Below, piece after piece: positions 18,178 through 30,388 of a stretch of 64,000 nt of DNA; within the stretch, counting starts at the first letter, position 1; each line of letters begins with the position of its first letter. This DNA comes from Auanema rhodensis (Eukaryota > Nematoda > Chromadorea > Rhabditida > Rhabditidae). The DNA is taken from contig OZ059899.1 of assembly GCA_964057225.1 (NCBI GenBank), forward strand, positions 5,270,001-5,334,000. Reading direction: 5' to 3'. The notes under the pieces are model-generated. The model saw only the letters and a program-made list of their open reading frames with translations, was not told the origin of the DNA and did no database searches. Made by a program: the position numbers and the translations under genes.

Positions 18178-18180
<3 letters not shown>
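12300..18180. other. Large non-coding tract, first part
   Basis: About 6 kb of AT-rich DNA between Sly1 and unc-49 with no gene I can support. It holds GA/CT tracts at 15140-15165 and 16433-16507, a (TCA)n run near 13855-13875, and a somewhat GC-elevated patch around 14400-15060 whose minus-strand frames are Ser/Leu-rich and not family-like. Long runs of A/T occur at 13300-13560 and 17000-17370. It may include distal regulatory DNA or a long first intron of unc-49. Confidence 0.5.
16433..16507. repeat. (CT)n microsatellite
   Basis: More than 25 CT units are followed by TTTC units. The long frames on both strands across it (poly Ser-Leu and poly Arg-Glu) are produced by the repeat. Confidence 0.95.
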
Positions 18181-18181
<1 letters not shown>

Positions 18182-18226
<45 letters not shown>

Positions 18227-18249
18227 CTCTCTCTCTCTCTCTCTCTCTT
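18182..18249. repeat. (CT)n microsatellite
   Basis: A run of CT units broken once by TTCTTT. It lies about 50 bases upstream of the GC-rich island at 18299-18484. Confidence 0.95.
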
Positions 18250-18298
18250 CCATATGTATATTATGCATGTGTGTTTCTATGTGTGAGTTGTTCTGATC

Positions 18299-18484
18299 AG
18301 TCTGGTCCCCTCTTTACTTTAGCATCCCCATACTGCTCACCATCAGCTTCACCAGCACCACAGCAGCACCATCACATAGCCCCCCACACCAGCCCTCCCC
18401 CGGCAATCGTGTTCGCTCCGCCCACCCCCCTCACAGACAGTTGGCTGGGGTCTGATCTGGCCTCGACTTCAGCGGCCATCCGTC
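18299..18484. promoter_or_regulatory. GC-rich island A, possible enhancer/promoter or exon
   Basis: Roughly 185 bases of markedly GC-rich sequence lie in strongly AT-rich DNA. It contains GCTCCGCCCAC at 18415-18425 (reverse complement GTGGGCGGAGC, an Sp/KLF/EGR-type GC box), TAGCCCCCCACA at 18377-18388 and TTGGCTGG at 18441-18448. All three recur, the first two on the opposite strand, in island B near 60.4 kb. A plus-strand frame rich in Pro, Ser, His and Ala is open throughout (SPYCSPSASPAPQQHHH), flanked by a TGATCAG acceptor-like site and a GTATGT donor-like site. A coding exon is therefore possible, but no downstream exon in a compatible phase was found. I favour a regulatory element. Confidence 0.4.
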
Positions 18485-20119
18485 GTATGTGTATGTGTAC
18501 GTGTATGTATAAGTTTGTTTCATTAGATGCTTAAACAACATCTTCATATAGCTCAATAATTTTTCTAGATAATATTTCTTGAGGCTATATATCAAATTTC
18601 CAATGAATATCTTCATTTGATTTGTTTTTTCCTATCTGTTTCTTCTAAAAATGTTTCGAATTATGTTTTGAAAGATATCTCTTTCTAATTCTTCACATAT
18701 TCTCTTATACGTTCATTTCTTGTCTTTACATGAAATTTCAATTATTTCTCAACGTTTTCCTAAATGATATGTGTGTGATTTAAAACTTTTTTTATATTTG
18801 AAAAGAAATTTTTCTACATTCTTTTTTCAATTCTTCTTTTCCGTTTTTATGATTTTATGTGTCCATCATTCATCATACTCAATTCGCTGTCATTTTCAGG
18901 ATTCTAATAGACGTGACGTGTCATCTCAATTCATCTATTACAATCATTCTATTAGGACAGATTATCATCATCTTTTACAAATAACATTGTCATCTGAAGC
19001 TACAGAAGTATCAGCTCTAACTTCTCCATCTTTGTATTATCATCAGCATCATCGTTTTACTATATATATATAAACATATATTAATATATCGGACAACAAT
19101 TATATTCTGTACAGCCAGATTAATTATCATTAGTTTTCGTAAGCACAAGCTACAGATGATGTGAGATGAGCATGCGAGACGACGTACACTTGAAGTCTTG
19201 TGCCTAGGTTTATATCTTTCTAACTTGACTTCATATAACATAACAAGCAGCTTTAAAGCAGTATTCAAGCTTGTAACCTTATTATTCAACTATTAAAAGT
19301 CACGGTATCTGATGACCGTTTGCAATATTCAGCAGATCTATGTTCTGCTCAGAGCCCTGAGCTTCTTATGGCTATTCAGTAAATCGTCAGCACAGTTCAT
19401 GGAAAGCGAGTAAGTTCTTATTTTTTTATAGATTTATATAATATAATAATTATATATTCATATAATATATATATATATATATATATACATTTTATAATAA
19501 TTCTTTATAAATTGAAAAAACATTATTCTGCTTATTCTGTTATGTTTTGAATTTCCATCTTATTTTTTACAGCTTTCTTTAGCAAAAAGCCTCATTTTCC
19601 TTATTCCATAACACATTTTTAAATTAATATTTCCATTTTCTACTGTCTAACTATAGACTTTATATTATCAAAGCAACATGAAAATGAAAATTTATATAAA
19701 ACAAATATGAAAAACAAAAAATTTTCATCTTCATCTTATAAGAAGAATAATTTTTTCGATTATTTTGAAGAAAATTTTGAATAGATAGCATATTACATAT
19801 TCAATTCTGTCTTGAACCATTTCTCTCTCTCTCCCTGTTCCTCACCATTTCCTTCACTCTCTTTATGTTATTCTTGTTATTCTTCTTCTTCAATTAGATA
19901 GATCCACCTCAGAAACTTCTAATTGAACCATCTTGAATTTCTTTCCGGTGATATCTGTTGTCTATTAACTCCTAAAGATATTATTTTTCCGAATCTATGT
20001 AGGAATTCGTATTGAAAATGTTTTATTCTCAACAGACTCAAGAAACGTTCTGCAATGTTTTAATGACACAAGATATAACGGTTTTCTTGATGGAGCTCGT
20101 TTTAACCAGTTGAAGCTTC

Positions 20120-20132
20120 TCATCTCTCTCTC

Positions 20133-20181
<49 letters not shown>

Positions 20182-20184
20182 TAT
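20120..20184. repeat. (CT)n microsatellite
   Basis: CT units with two single-base interruptions. It generates a spurious MKLLISLSLSL frame. Confidence 0.95.
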
Positions 20185-20629
20185 CTTCTTCCATCATACG
20201 TAGTTCTTGTATCTTCACTTCCGATAGTTCGTTCGATGTTTGATGATCACCATGTGCATATGGAAAAGCTCAATAGCTCAAGAAGATGTATCATCCAATG
20301 TTCACAATTCGATTTTTGTTTTTCTAACAATTGGCGTTGAAGATCTGTATATCATCGAATACACTACAGGATAAAGCTTATTGAATCTGGTTTCAATTAA
20401 GATTATGACCCTCCGCAATTTTCTACCTCGGTTTACATTGCTGTTTGAGAAGAGCTAAGACAGTTTTTTGACCTTTTTTTTTCTTTCATGGCTATGGACA
20501 ATTGAATTTTTGCAATTTGTACCCCAAAATCATATAGATTATGCATTTGTATGGGGGATGACGGAATGCATATTCACATCTACTCTCTCTCAATCTCTCC
20601 CGTTTGCTTCATCACAAGCCACACACACA

Positions 20630-20940
20630 CGCACACACGACGTTGAGGAAGAAGTTCCGTTTGCAACATTCAGCATGCCGTTTAACAGATTTTGCGTGAA
20701 CAAGACTTAAGACCAATTCCGGAGCTGTGGCCAGATTCCAAAAAAGGTCGAAATGAGATGACAAGCAGACGTCGTCAAACTGACGTTGACGACAGCACGA
20801 AGATGAAAGAAAGCAGTAATTTGCATATTTCCGTCACTAACGTCGGCCATGTAGTGTTGGACGTTGCTCTCAGCCAACAGTCGTCTCTTTTCCTTCATTG
20901 GCAAAGAACACGTGATGTAAATCAAGTGTATAGCCAATGA
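20630..20940. other. GC-elevated island with open frames on both strands
   Basis: About 300 bases of more complex sequence lie upstream of unc-49. On the plus strand an 82-codon frame (no ATG start; it opens with TTG) reads EQDLRPIPELWPDSKKGRNE and later SVTNVGHVVLDVALSQQ. On the minus strand an overlapping frame is also open. I recognise neither. The segment contains a perfect 8-bp inverted repeat at 20771-20793 made of GTCGTCAA and TTGACGAC. It could be an exon of unknown strand, a non-coding RNA, or a conserved regulatory element. Confidence 0.25.
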
Positions 20941-21261
20941 TTCAGTATTTGAAGAAATTTTGAAAGACAAAGAAGTAGAATATGGTTAGATGTTACCATT
21001 TCTATATGATAATATCATGATTGATTAAGCTTTATAGGTTTTATAAAGAATCTATCAACTTATATTCAATACTTATAGTTGTTGAGTTGAGTGAGAAAAG
21101 AAGGAATGGAAGATGATGTGAAGTTCAAACGAAATATATCCATAAGTAAATTGGAAATCTATCTTATACATAGAAAGTGAGAAAAAAAGATGATGATGTA
21201 TCAAATTTGTTTTTCCATTCACCGTTCTTTTCGTATTTCTCTCACACATACACATATAGCG

Positions 21262-21322
21262 TATATTTCACTCTCTTCCTCCCTCCCTCTCTCTCTCTCT
21301 CCCTCCTTTTCTCTCTCTATTT
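21262..21322. repeat. CT/CCCT-rich microsatellite
   Basis: A low-complexity pyrimidine tract of CTCC and CT units with interruptions. Confidence 0.8.
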
Positions 21323-21794
21323 TTCATTTTATTTTCCTTTAAGTCTTTGTTTACCTTTATAATCTATAACTCTCATTCTTTTTACGCTTGTATCTTGAAG
21401 TCTCTCTACCTAACATCCTTCTCCTTTTTCCTCAAAATTCTCAAATATCGTTATCGTCTTCTTCATATCCTCTACTGTGTTACTTTTCCAACTAATATTA
21501 CTCAATGTCCTAGCCAAAGGATTCCGCTTATACTACCCTCCCTTCTCAACCCTTTTCTCCATAGTCATCCGTGGGGGGTAAATTGTTCACACAGACCTAC
21601 ACATACGATATCAGCTGTCGTTTTTGTCTGGAACGGCAAAGTCAAATAGTAAATGGAAAATAAAAAGAATATTCTTCTTCTTGTTTGTCGTTTCCTTAAT
21701 CTATCTTTACGCATTTTTCTTCCTATTCGTATTATCAAGAGAATATACATGGGTTAGAGTATTTGCTACATGTGCTATCTCATATATGGATAAA

Positions 21795-22124
21795 CTAGCA
21801 TGATGTCCTTGAGATCACTAGCTGTGATTCAACTTTCTGCACATGATTGTTGATGATCATACTCTGATATTGGTGGATTGTGTTAGCTTTGTTCCATCTG
21901 CCACTCACGATATCACCAGAGATGCGGCTGCAGATTCGGTGAGATGTGTGAGCTTCCAACAACATGATCGCAGCAAGGCTAGAGACTAGAACGGCATCGG
22001 GAACAAAAGCTATGCTATTGGAATTTGTTAATCGATCATTCGTTTTTCTGTTCTTTTCATCCACCAATAGATTCACCTTTGGGTAGGGAGAAGTGATAAA
22101 GAGGATAAGAAGTGTGACTAGCAA
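21795..22124 (-). other. Unassigned minus-strand frame with a hydrophobic segment
   Basis: An open frame of about 109 codons follows a TTG at 22122-22124 and extends further upstream without an ATG. It contains a membrane-like segment (YLNILILLVTLLILFITS) and a second hydrophobic run (AVLVSSLAAIMLLEA), then an Asn/His/Gln-rich tail. Part of it, near 21900-22000, is GC-elevated. No family is recognised and no start codon is evident, so a chance frame is quite possible. Confidence 0.2.
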
Positions 22125-22558
22125 GATGAGAATGTTTAAGTAACGACAGAGGAACAGAGAGATAGAGAGGGGAGAAGAGGGATTGGATGAGGGAAGTTGA
22201 AATTGGTTACGAACCTGTTTCTTGTATTCTTGGATAAAGGGGGAGGGAGCAAAAGCTAAGCCAAAAGAACATATGTCATTGTGGCGATTGACTACTGACT
22301 ACAGCTTTTACATCTTTTGCCCTCTCCGTTATGCTTTAACTCGCTTTTGAATCTCTCTTTCTTGATTTCTTATTTTCTCTTTTCCCTCTTCCTCCTTCTC
22401 TGTGGTCTAACTGTTCTTTTCGGGATAAACTAAGCCTACCAACAGCAGTTGGATACAAAGAAACATGTTCGAAAACTGAGAGTGGACGATTAAAATGGAG
22501 AGTTTTGACAACCAGAGAATAACGAGAAGACCACTACTAAATAGAAATGTGCACCACT

Positions 22559-22559
<1 letters not shown>

Positions 22560-22656
<97 letters not shown>

Positions 22657-22661
22657 GAGAA
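22560..22661. repeat. (GA)n microsatellite, about 100 bases
   Basis: About 50 GA units, almost uninterrupted, about 1.2 kb upstream of the first recognised unc-49 exon. The frames across it on both strands are artefacts. Confidence 0.97.
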
Positions 22662-23852
22662 GGGAAAGAGTAGGTGGGGTTCATGAAGAAATCATTTTGT
22701 CAAATGGTTTATTCGTTTAATATTGGCTGAACGAACATACAAATTCAATAAGGAATTACAATCTGTAATCGCGCAGGGTCAGTTTCAAAAAATTTGGTGA
22801 AAACGCCCTCATCAGGATGATAAATGATCTGAAGAAAATAAAAAAAAATGGAAATTTAAGTAGTGAAGAACCACAAATGCTATTGAGATCAGTAAAAGCT
22901 GATGATAGGATGAAAGAAAATGGTCGTCAAATCTGTTCATCATCATCATACGTTGTTCATCTGTTTCTTCCGAAGCTATTCTATCACTTCAGTTTCATTA
23001 TAATGAGCTAAGGAGGTATTACGACAAGGAATTAAACAGACAAGACGGTGATAACTGCTTCTCGTAAGGTGAGAAAGATAATGAAAGAAATGAAGATTCA
23101 GATTTTCATTATTCATCTGAAATAAATTTGAATAATAGTTAGTTTTCATTCATAAGTTACTTGAAAAATGTATTGGATAAAGAAAGCTCTTTATAAGTTT
23201 CTGAATGAAAGACATGAATTAAGCTAGAAGGAAGTACTTCTAACAATCATCATCATCATCCTCATCATTATAACTTGTACATTCTTGCTAAGCAAAATCT
23301 AGCAAATCTAAGAAAAGTGAGAGGAAAAGCAAATTTGTTTAAAAAAAAAAGAAAAAGAAAATGAAAGTGAACGAAAGATGTTCCTAATGAATATCAGACA
23401 AGATGTTAGATCAAGCGTATAAGCCACTCAAAAAATGAATTTTAAGTGATTTCATTTGGAATCCTTACTGGAGTCGTTTGTTGAAATTTAAAATTACAAG
23501 AAAAATGATGTAAAGCTGTCTAAATTTAATAAATTCCCAGCTCTACACATTGCTCCCAACCTCTCCCCTTATCCTTCCAAAACTCTTGCGGCTCTTTATA
23601 TGGACTAATGGAAAAAGTGCTCACTTATAGAACTAGTACTAGACCACAGGGTCTTCTTCTTCTTATTCGATTTCTTTCCTATTTCATCTTCAGTAGGGGA
23701 CTTTCCTCAAAAAGCTGAATATGCATAAAGCAACAAAGTATTTTCATTAAAATCTTGAAATACATTGAGCATTACCAAGAATAAAGCTATAATCCAACAT
23801 TTTTCTGAAAATTACAGCATTTTCCAACAATGAAACTTTTTTCTTCTTTCAG
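22662..23852 (+). other. Immediate upstream of the first recognised unc-49 exon
   Basis: The exon at 23853 begins inside a codon after a TTCTTTCAG acceptor, so this stretch is intron, at least in its 3' part. The missing exon should encode a signal peptide and end with two bases of a codon. I could not identify it here: the hydrophobic frames near 22930-23010 lack a usable donor in the right phase. Confidence 0.5.
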
Positions 23853-24555
23853 CTATGTCGATACTACAGTCTTATCCCAAGTATTGGATCGTTTAACAAA
23901 TCGAACGATATATGACAAACGGTTACGGCCACGGTATGTTCAATTATTTTCTTTCAAAAATCAAATTTAAACGAATTTTTCTTCATTTTAAATAAAAAAT
24001 TAAATGAAAAACAGAAAATATCTTGGAAATTACCAATATTGTTGCTATATTGAGTTTGATGTTTGATTAGAAGTGCTAAGTCAGAGGAAGGGCACTACAA
24101 ACATAATGTTGAAAACAAATCGAATAGAAGTTGTGTATCATGAGTTAAAAACCAAATATGTCAAAATCTCAGAAAATATTTCAAAAAACGCTTCTTTGCA
24201 ATCTGTTCCACATAATATAGATAGAGTGAAGTATTGGGGCGAAGACCATGACTTGTTTGTTGCTGAACATCTGAGTTGTAGATCTGATTCATTGTTTTCA
24301 TGTCTAATTTAAGCTACTTATACAATCTTAAAGCTACATCTTTCATGAAATAAGCCTAAGAATGAGAAAATGATAAGCACATAAGGTTCATGAAGACAGA
24401 AAGTACAATTGAACTTAATGCTACTGCTGCTAAGAATTTATGAGATTTATTTTGAAAAATAGAAGAAGAAACGAGAACAAAAGATTGGAAGAAGCATTTT
24501 TGAGTTAAAGATAGTGAGAAGTGATGAGAGAGAGATAGATATTAGATGATTTGAG

Positions 24556-24615
<60 letters not shown>

Positions 24616-26263
24616 AAGGCGGAATATTTGTAAATGGGGAAGTTGCTTATCACATTCGCTTTTGGAACATAACTTTCTTTTCTCCATAAAAAAAAACTTG
24701 GTCCAGTTTTAATAGCTCCATCGGGAACCTAGTTATGAATACAACTTTGTGATGTTCAGCAAAAAAAAGAAGGTATAATGATGTAAGCAACAAGATTTAG
24801 TTTTTTTTTTTTTAAATATTTTCATTTCAATATGTTATTTTGAAATAAAACAAAAGTATTATTCAATTTTATCAATCTTATGAAGTTGAAATAATATTGA
24901 AATAAGGCAGAATATGCCATTGCAAGACAACTAACAGCTACGAGGTCAACGAACCCCAAGTGGCCGAGAAAAAAGGAAGGCTGTCATCTTAAGCTTGAAC
25001 GAACTAAGATTCTTCAAAAAAGGTTCAAGTCAAACTAAAGTGAATTTGAGCTCTATTTTCAGTTTAACATACATATATGCATAGGAAAAAGATCTTATTC
25101 CATTAGGAAATTGTTATAAATCGTTAGAAAAAATGGGAAAAGTGAAAAATATGCTTAAAATATTTTATATATATACTTATAAAGTATATCTTTAACTATA
25201 TTAACTATATTATTTAATAAAATTGATTTTAGATACGGTGATAAGCCTGTAGATGTTGGAATTACCATTCATGTCTCATCTATTAGTGCTGTATCTGAAG
25301 TAGATATGGTAGGTGTTCAAACATTTTATTTTTACTTTAAAATATTTTTAAATAATAATAATCATTATTTTCTTTAAAAAATATATTTTTTTGAAATTTT
25401 TATGAAAGAAGAAATATTTTTGAGAAAAGTTTTGTTTTTGTTTATCTGTAAGAATATACCTTTACAGCTTATAATCAAAGATGAAAATCTCTCCCTCTCT
25501 CCCTCTCTCTCTCTCTCTCTCTCTTTTTCTTTCTCTCTCTCTCTCTCTGCCTCTTACTTCCATTCATTCTTTATCACTTTGTTAGGTTCATTTTGACAAG
25601 AGGTCAGATGATACCTGTGTGTGTTCGAGCTTTCAAACTGATCTTGTTCAAGCTGACAGCTGAAAATCGAACAAAAAGGTGGAAAAGAGGGATAAAGATT
25701 GAGTACGCGATTAAATAAGAACATGTGTCATACATGACGTTTTTTGTATTTTTTAATTTGAAAAAAAAACTATAAAATGTATTGATTTCACATTAAATTA
25801 ATATATGAACTATGAACTTAAAGTATACAAATTTTAATAAAAAATTACAGGATTTTACTTTGGATTTCTATATGAGACAGACATGGCAAGATCCTCGATT
25901 AGCTTTCGGTGATTTACGGATAGGTTCCAGCGATAAACCAATTACATCACTTACTGTTAGTACAATAATATTTATTTAATTAAATAATTATATATAGGTT
26001 GGTGTTGATTATTTGGATAAATTATGGAAACCTGATACATTTTTTCCAAATGAAAAGAAGTCATTCTTTCATGTTGCTACAACACATAATTCATTTTTAC
26101 GTATAGATGCTGATGGTACTGTGTATACAAGTCAAAGGTTAGTAAAATATTTATATAATTTATATAATATATTTATATAGATTAACAGTAACAGCTACAT
26201 GTCCGATGAAATTACAACTATTTCCAATGGATTCACAACGCTGTAAGCTGGAAATAGAAAGCT
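23853..26263 (+). CDS. unc-49: unc-49 shared exons: GABA-A receptor ligand-binding half (5' partial)
   Basis: Five exons (23853-23933, 25233-25308, 25851-25955, 25998-26137, 26181-26263) encode the extracellular half common to all UNC-49 GABA receptor subunits. These are chloride channels that relax body muscle at inhibitory neuromuscular junctions. Recognised blocks are [48 protein letters not shown] and [15 protein letters not shown]. They are followed by [35 protein letters not shown] and the Cys-loop [15 protein letters not shown], then KLEIES. There are 13 residues between the loop cysteines, as the family requires. The last shared exon ends after one base of a Tyr codon, inside binding loop B. 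Each of cassettes A, B and C begins with AT in the phase that completes this Tyr. The signal-peptide exon is missing and must lie upstream. The first intron is 1.3 kb; others vary from about 40 to 540 bases. Confidence 0.95.
24558..24617. repeat. (GA)n microsatellite in unc-49 intron
   Basis: GA units with one AAAG interruption, inside the intron between the first two recognised unc-49 exons. Confidence 0.95.
25489..25548. repeat. (CT)n microsatellite in unc-49 intron
   Basis: A CT-rich tract with interruptions, within the 540-base intron between the shared exons at 25233 and 25851. Confidence 0.9.
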
Positions 26264-27247
26264 GTAAGTCAATATTCATATCTTAAAATATAATATATTT
26301 TTTCTAAAAACTAAATTAAATCCAAATTTTTTTATAAAAAAAAAAGTTTTTTTCTTTAAATCTTTGTGTGATAATAGATGTAGACGTAGACATATAGAGT
26401 AGAATGTGTTGTATGTAGACATCACAGTTTCAAACAAAAAAATTAAAATAAATCTGAGAAAATAAAAAAAAAGAGTTGCACCAGGTCTCCAAAAATTATT
26501 AAAAAAAAAAGTGTATATACATATTAATATTAAAATAATTTAAAATAATATTATATAAACTTCTCTCATCATTATTTCCTCTTTTAACTATTTTTTTATA
26601 AATATATTGTAAGTATTATATTATAATTTATTTTTATTTTTATTATAATTATTATTGTATTTTTTTAATTTTATTCATTGTTGTTATTTTATTTGCTATA
26701 TTTGTTGTTATTTTTTTCATTATAAATAATGAAGAAAAGATTACGGTATGAAGAAATACGGTAAGAAAAATTATATTAAATATTTATTATTATTATTATA
26801 ATAAATAATAATAAAAATTAGAGAATTATGAACAATTGTTCAAAATCTCTTGGTTTTTTCATTTTCCTTAAAACCTTTTCAGCATTTATTTAAATATAAA
26901 ATCATATCATCTACAACTCAATATTCAACAAAATGCTTAAATTCTCATGTTATCAGGTAAATAATAATTTATATTTCTTTAAATAATTTTTGAATAATTA
27001 ATATACTAAAAATCTTTATTTATAAAATTAAAAAAATAATTTAATTGAATATAAATAACATTATACTATATAGTTAGAATTGCATGATTGTTTTAGAAGT
27101 TTTTCTGTGTTTCTTGCATGTTCTAGATAGCATGATGATATATTTTAATAATTTAAATAGATCTTTTCTTCTAATTTTCTATCATTTTCAATTATTTTAA
27201 ATTTTCTTCTCAATGAATGATTAGAACGTTGCTGGAAATCCTTCCAG

Positions 27248-30054
27248 ATGGCTACAGTATTCTCGATATCATATACATTTTTGGTCAAGAAGGTGTTGGA
27301 CGAGCAGAGTTTGAGTTGCCCCAATTTGTTTTGGTTGACGTGAAAAATACCAACATAACTGAAAAACTTAGTTCAGGTTGGTTTTTGAGATTTACTCAGA
27401 ATAGTGTTGTCTAAGCCCATCTGCCAAATGCTATGGGCTTCAGCATTAAGCTCAACATTATGCTCTGATTGAGGATTGATTTGAATGATTTTTAGGAGAA
27501 TATTCTCGTCTTGTGAGTTATTTCTTTTTCAAACGCAATATTGGCTTCTATCTGATACAAATCTATTTACCATCGATCCTAATCGTTGTCATCTCTTGGG
27601 TACGTACGTCTATACTTTGATGTTATTGTGTTCTCAAATATATTTATATACTATATGATATAGTATTTAATTGAACAAAAAAAAATGTTATAGGTATCAT
27701 TCTGGTTATCACGTGATGCAACACCAGCACGTGTAGCTCTAGGCGTAACGACAGTTTTAACGATGACAACTTTGATGACGACAACAAATGTAAGGTTCAT
27801 CTGTTCATAACATCATCATATAACATGAAACAAACATTTTTGTAATCATTAAATGAGGGAAAATCAATTTAATTTTATTAAAATATTTTTATAATTTAAA
27901 TAATAATTATAATTATATATTTCAGTCATCAATGCCAAAAGTATCATATGTTAAAAGTATTGATATATTTCTTGGTATGTTTTAATTTATTTTATAAAAT
28001 AATTTAATTATTAGATAATCATATGTATATTTTACATTTCAAATTGAATGTGAGGGATAGATAAGAAAGTGAAATTGAGATGATTGGCAATTTGTCACTA
28101 AGTTTCGTGATTAATTCATTTCTTGTTGTATATCTCTATCTCTTTTGCTGTATATATACACCTACATATACACATGAAGTTCATCACTTGGCAAATTGCG
28201 GTTGATCATCAGAAAACAATTGGCCGACGTCCTCGGATAGGTTGGACAGGCGTGGATGCGCGGAGCCGTACCTAGCAAGGTCCTATAGCTATTCTATCTA
28301 TCCCTTGCTATCCTTTTCTCTCTCTCTCTCTAATTAACCGACTTCCTCTGCTGTCTTGTGAGAGAATTTGTAATATGTTTTATGTTAGGTGCGATGTAAG
28401 CTGAATTAGTTGCAACATACACGCAGTTTTAGCATGTTGAACAGATAAGAGATACTGAGAAATGTATATGAAATAAGAGAGTACAAGAGATGTAGAAAGA
28501 GAAATAGTCAGATGATCTAAATAAATTTCTTCTCTTCTCTAAGCATCTTCCTTATGTGTGATATTTCATATAAAAGTTTCAAAAATCTTTCATCCACATC
28601 TTGATAACTAATGACAAACAGTCGCTTCTGGCGACAAATTGCTGAATGATTACCATACTTCAATCTCTCAACGCCTAATATTTCATTACAAAAAAATTTT
28701 CTTTAGGGACTAGTTATCACAAACAGTTTTAACATCAAAAACATGAAAGATATATTAACAAACTTAAGTTAAAAACAAATTATTTATACAAGAAAACAAA
28801 CCATAGCTTGAACGGGAAGTTTTTTTGTTTTGTTTTTTCTCTTCTAGAGATGAGATTTAAAAAAAAAAGAAATGTTTCTTTAACAATGTTATCATCTTCA
28901 AAAACTTTTTTTTTCTTCAAAAAAGTTATATCGTTTATGAACTACTTGGCATAGTTGAGCAATTAATCCAATTCGAGTGGACTACTGACTAAGACAACTG
29001 TCGTTGATAAAATGAAGAAGAAGAAGATAAAATCATTACGTAATTGTGGATAGATGAACAGGAAGATGGATGAAGAAGAAAAAGCATTTTTGAACAGCTT
29101 CATCACATATAGATATAATGAAAATCTTCTGGAAATCATATAAAAGTTTGAGAGAGTGAACGAAGGGAGGGTCGGGCAGAGTGGGATGATGATGCAAGCA
29201 ATGAAGGTGTGGCAAATTACAATTGAAATTTTAAAAAATGTTGGGAAAAATCTTGCAAAATGAGTAGGATGTGAAAATGCTGTTTGATCACTTTAGGTGT
29301 ATGTTTCATGATGGTTTTCTGTACTTTATTGGAATATGCAGCTGTTGGTTATATCTCCAAACGTATGAAACTAGTTGAAAGCCGTAAGAACTCAAGGTTT
29401 GTTGAGTTAAAATAATATTTTCACAATATTCAATCAATATAAAATATAAAATTGAGATGTTTTAATCGAAAAAGAGTTATAGAGCTCCATTATTGGGAAG
29501 TTCTCCAGAAGATGACGAAGAAGCTAATATAGGTCGATCATCTGTTTCTTTTTTTAACAGTGGGTATCGACCATTTTATTCTTCAACTGATCAATCAAGT
29601 CATCTATTTCTTCCGGAACCTCCACGACAGATTATGGTAATGCTCTCATCTATGCTCGAATCTCATTGTCTTCTTCCTATTACAGGACTCAGATTGTTTA
29701 TGTGTTTTACCTAAATCTGATTCTGCTAGGCCATCAAGGTAATATTTAAAGAATTACAGATTATAATGAAACTTAAACTTATTCTAGAGTTTCATTTATA
29801 ACTGTTAATTCTATGAGACGTGGTTGGTATATACCAATTATGGAACGAATAAAGCCATCAAGCATAGACAAATATTCTCGTGCAATATTTCCAACTGTAA
29901 GAAAATTGTTTTGTTTTTTGGAAATATTTTTATAGAAATTATCAAATAATTTAATAATTTATTTCTTCAGGTTTTCGTCCTTTTTAATGTAATTTATTGG
30001 AGTTATTACATACGTATAAGTCATGCTGATGATCTCTTGAATATAGATGAATAA
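27248..30054 (+). CDS. unc-49: unc-49 cassette A: C-terminal half (M1-M4) of the UNC-49A-type subunit
   Basis: Nine exons begin at 27248 (after CCTTCCAG) and 27496, 27694, 27926, 29297, 29483, 29686, 29788 and 29971; the stop ends at 30054. Joined to the shared exons it reads [18 protein letters not shown], loop C KLSSGEYSRL, then M1 ([20 protein letters not shown]). The M1-M2 link and pore read [19 protein letters not shown], followed by [15 protein letters not shown] and M3. PAR is the usual anion-selectivity signature, and M2 position 6' is Thr. The M3-M4 loop is about 110 residues and acidic/Ser-rich ([15 protein letters not shown]). M4 ends [15 protein letters not shown] with tail LLNIDE. 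The intron at 27975-29296 is 1.3 kb, while the other introns within the cassette are about 50-140 bases. I call it A from position in the locus; its orthology to UNC-49A is inferred. Confidence 0.9.
27975..29296 (+). other. Unusually long intron in cassette A with a GC-rich core
   Basis: This 1.3-kb intron separates the M2-M3 exon from the M3 exon. Around 28190-28310 it turns GC-rich (ACAGGCGTGGATGCGCGG) and holds an 8-bp inverted repeat, TAGCAAGG and CCTTGCTA, at 28273-28310. It could carry a splicing regulator, an internal promoter or a small RNA. I recognise no gene in it. Confidence 0.5.
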
Positions 30055-30388
30055 CCTGAATAATCATCAATTATTTCTACAAATTTTTTAAAAAATTTAA
30101 CTTCATTTCTACATTCACTTAAATATCTATTTATAATCTTTTTTATATTTGAATAATATAAAAATATATAAGAAAATAATAATAAAATTCCTTTTCTTCC
30201 TTTTAATTTAAATATTTTTTTCTATTAATTATATGAAAATAATATTATTATATATATATAAATATACAAAATATATAACAAATCATATTTGAATAGCATC
30301 CTTGAGTGAGACCTGGATGCAAACTCTTTTCAGATTTCCAAATAACTTTTAATTTTAATTTTTATAAATAAAAAAAAGAATATTTTAG
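30055..30388 (+). other. A-to-B spacer of unc-49
   Basis: The 3' UTR of the A isoform and an AT-rich tract leading to the cassette B acceptor. It should contain the A polyadenylation site; I did not identify a decisive signal. Confidence 0.6.

Noticed and set aside
24073-24312. 80-codon frame inside the first unc-49 intron
   Set aside because: Intronic, no family features, and no splice sites linking it to the receptor frame.
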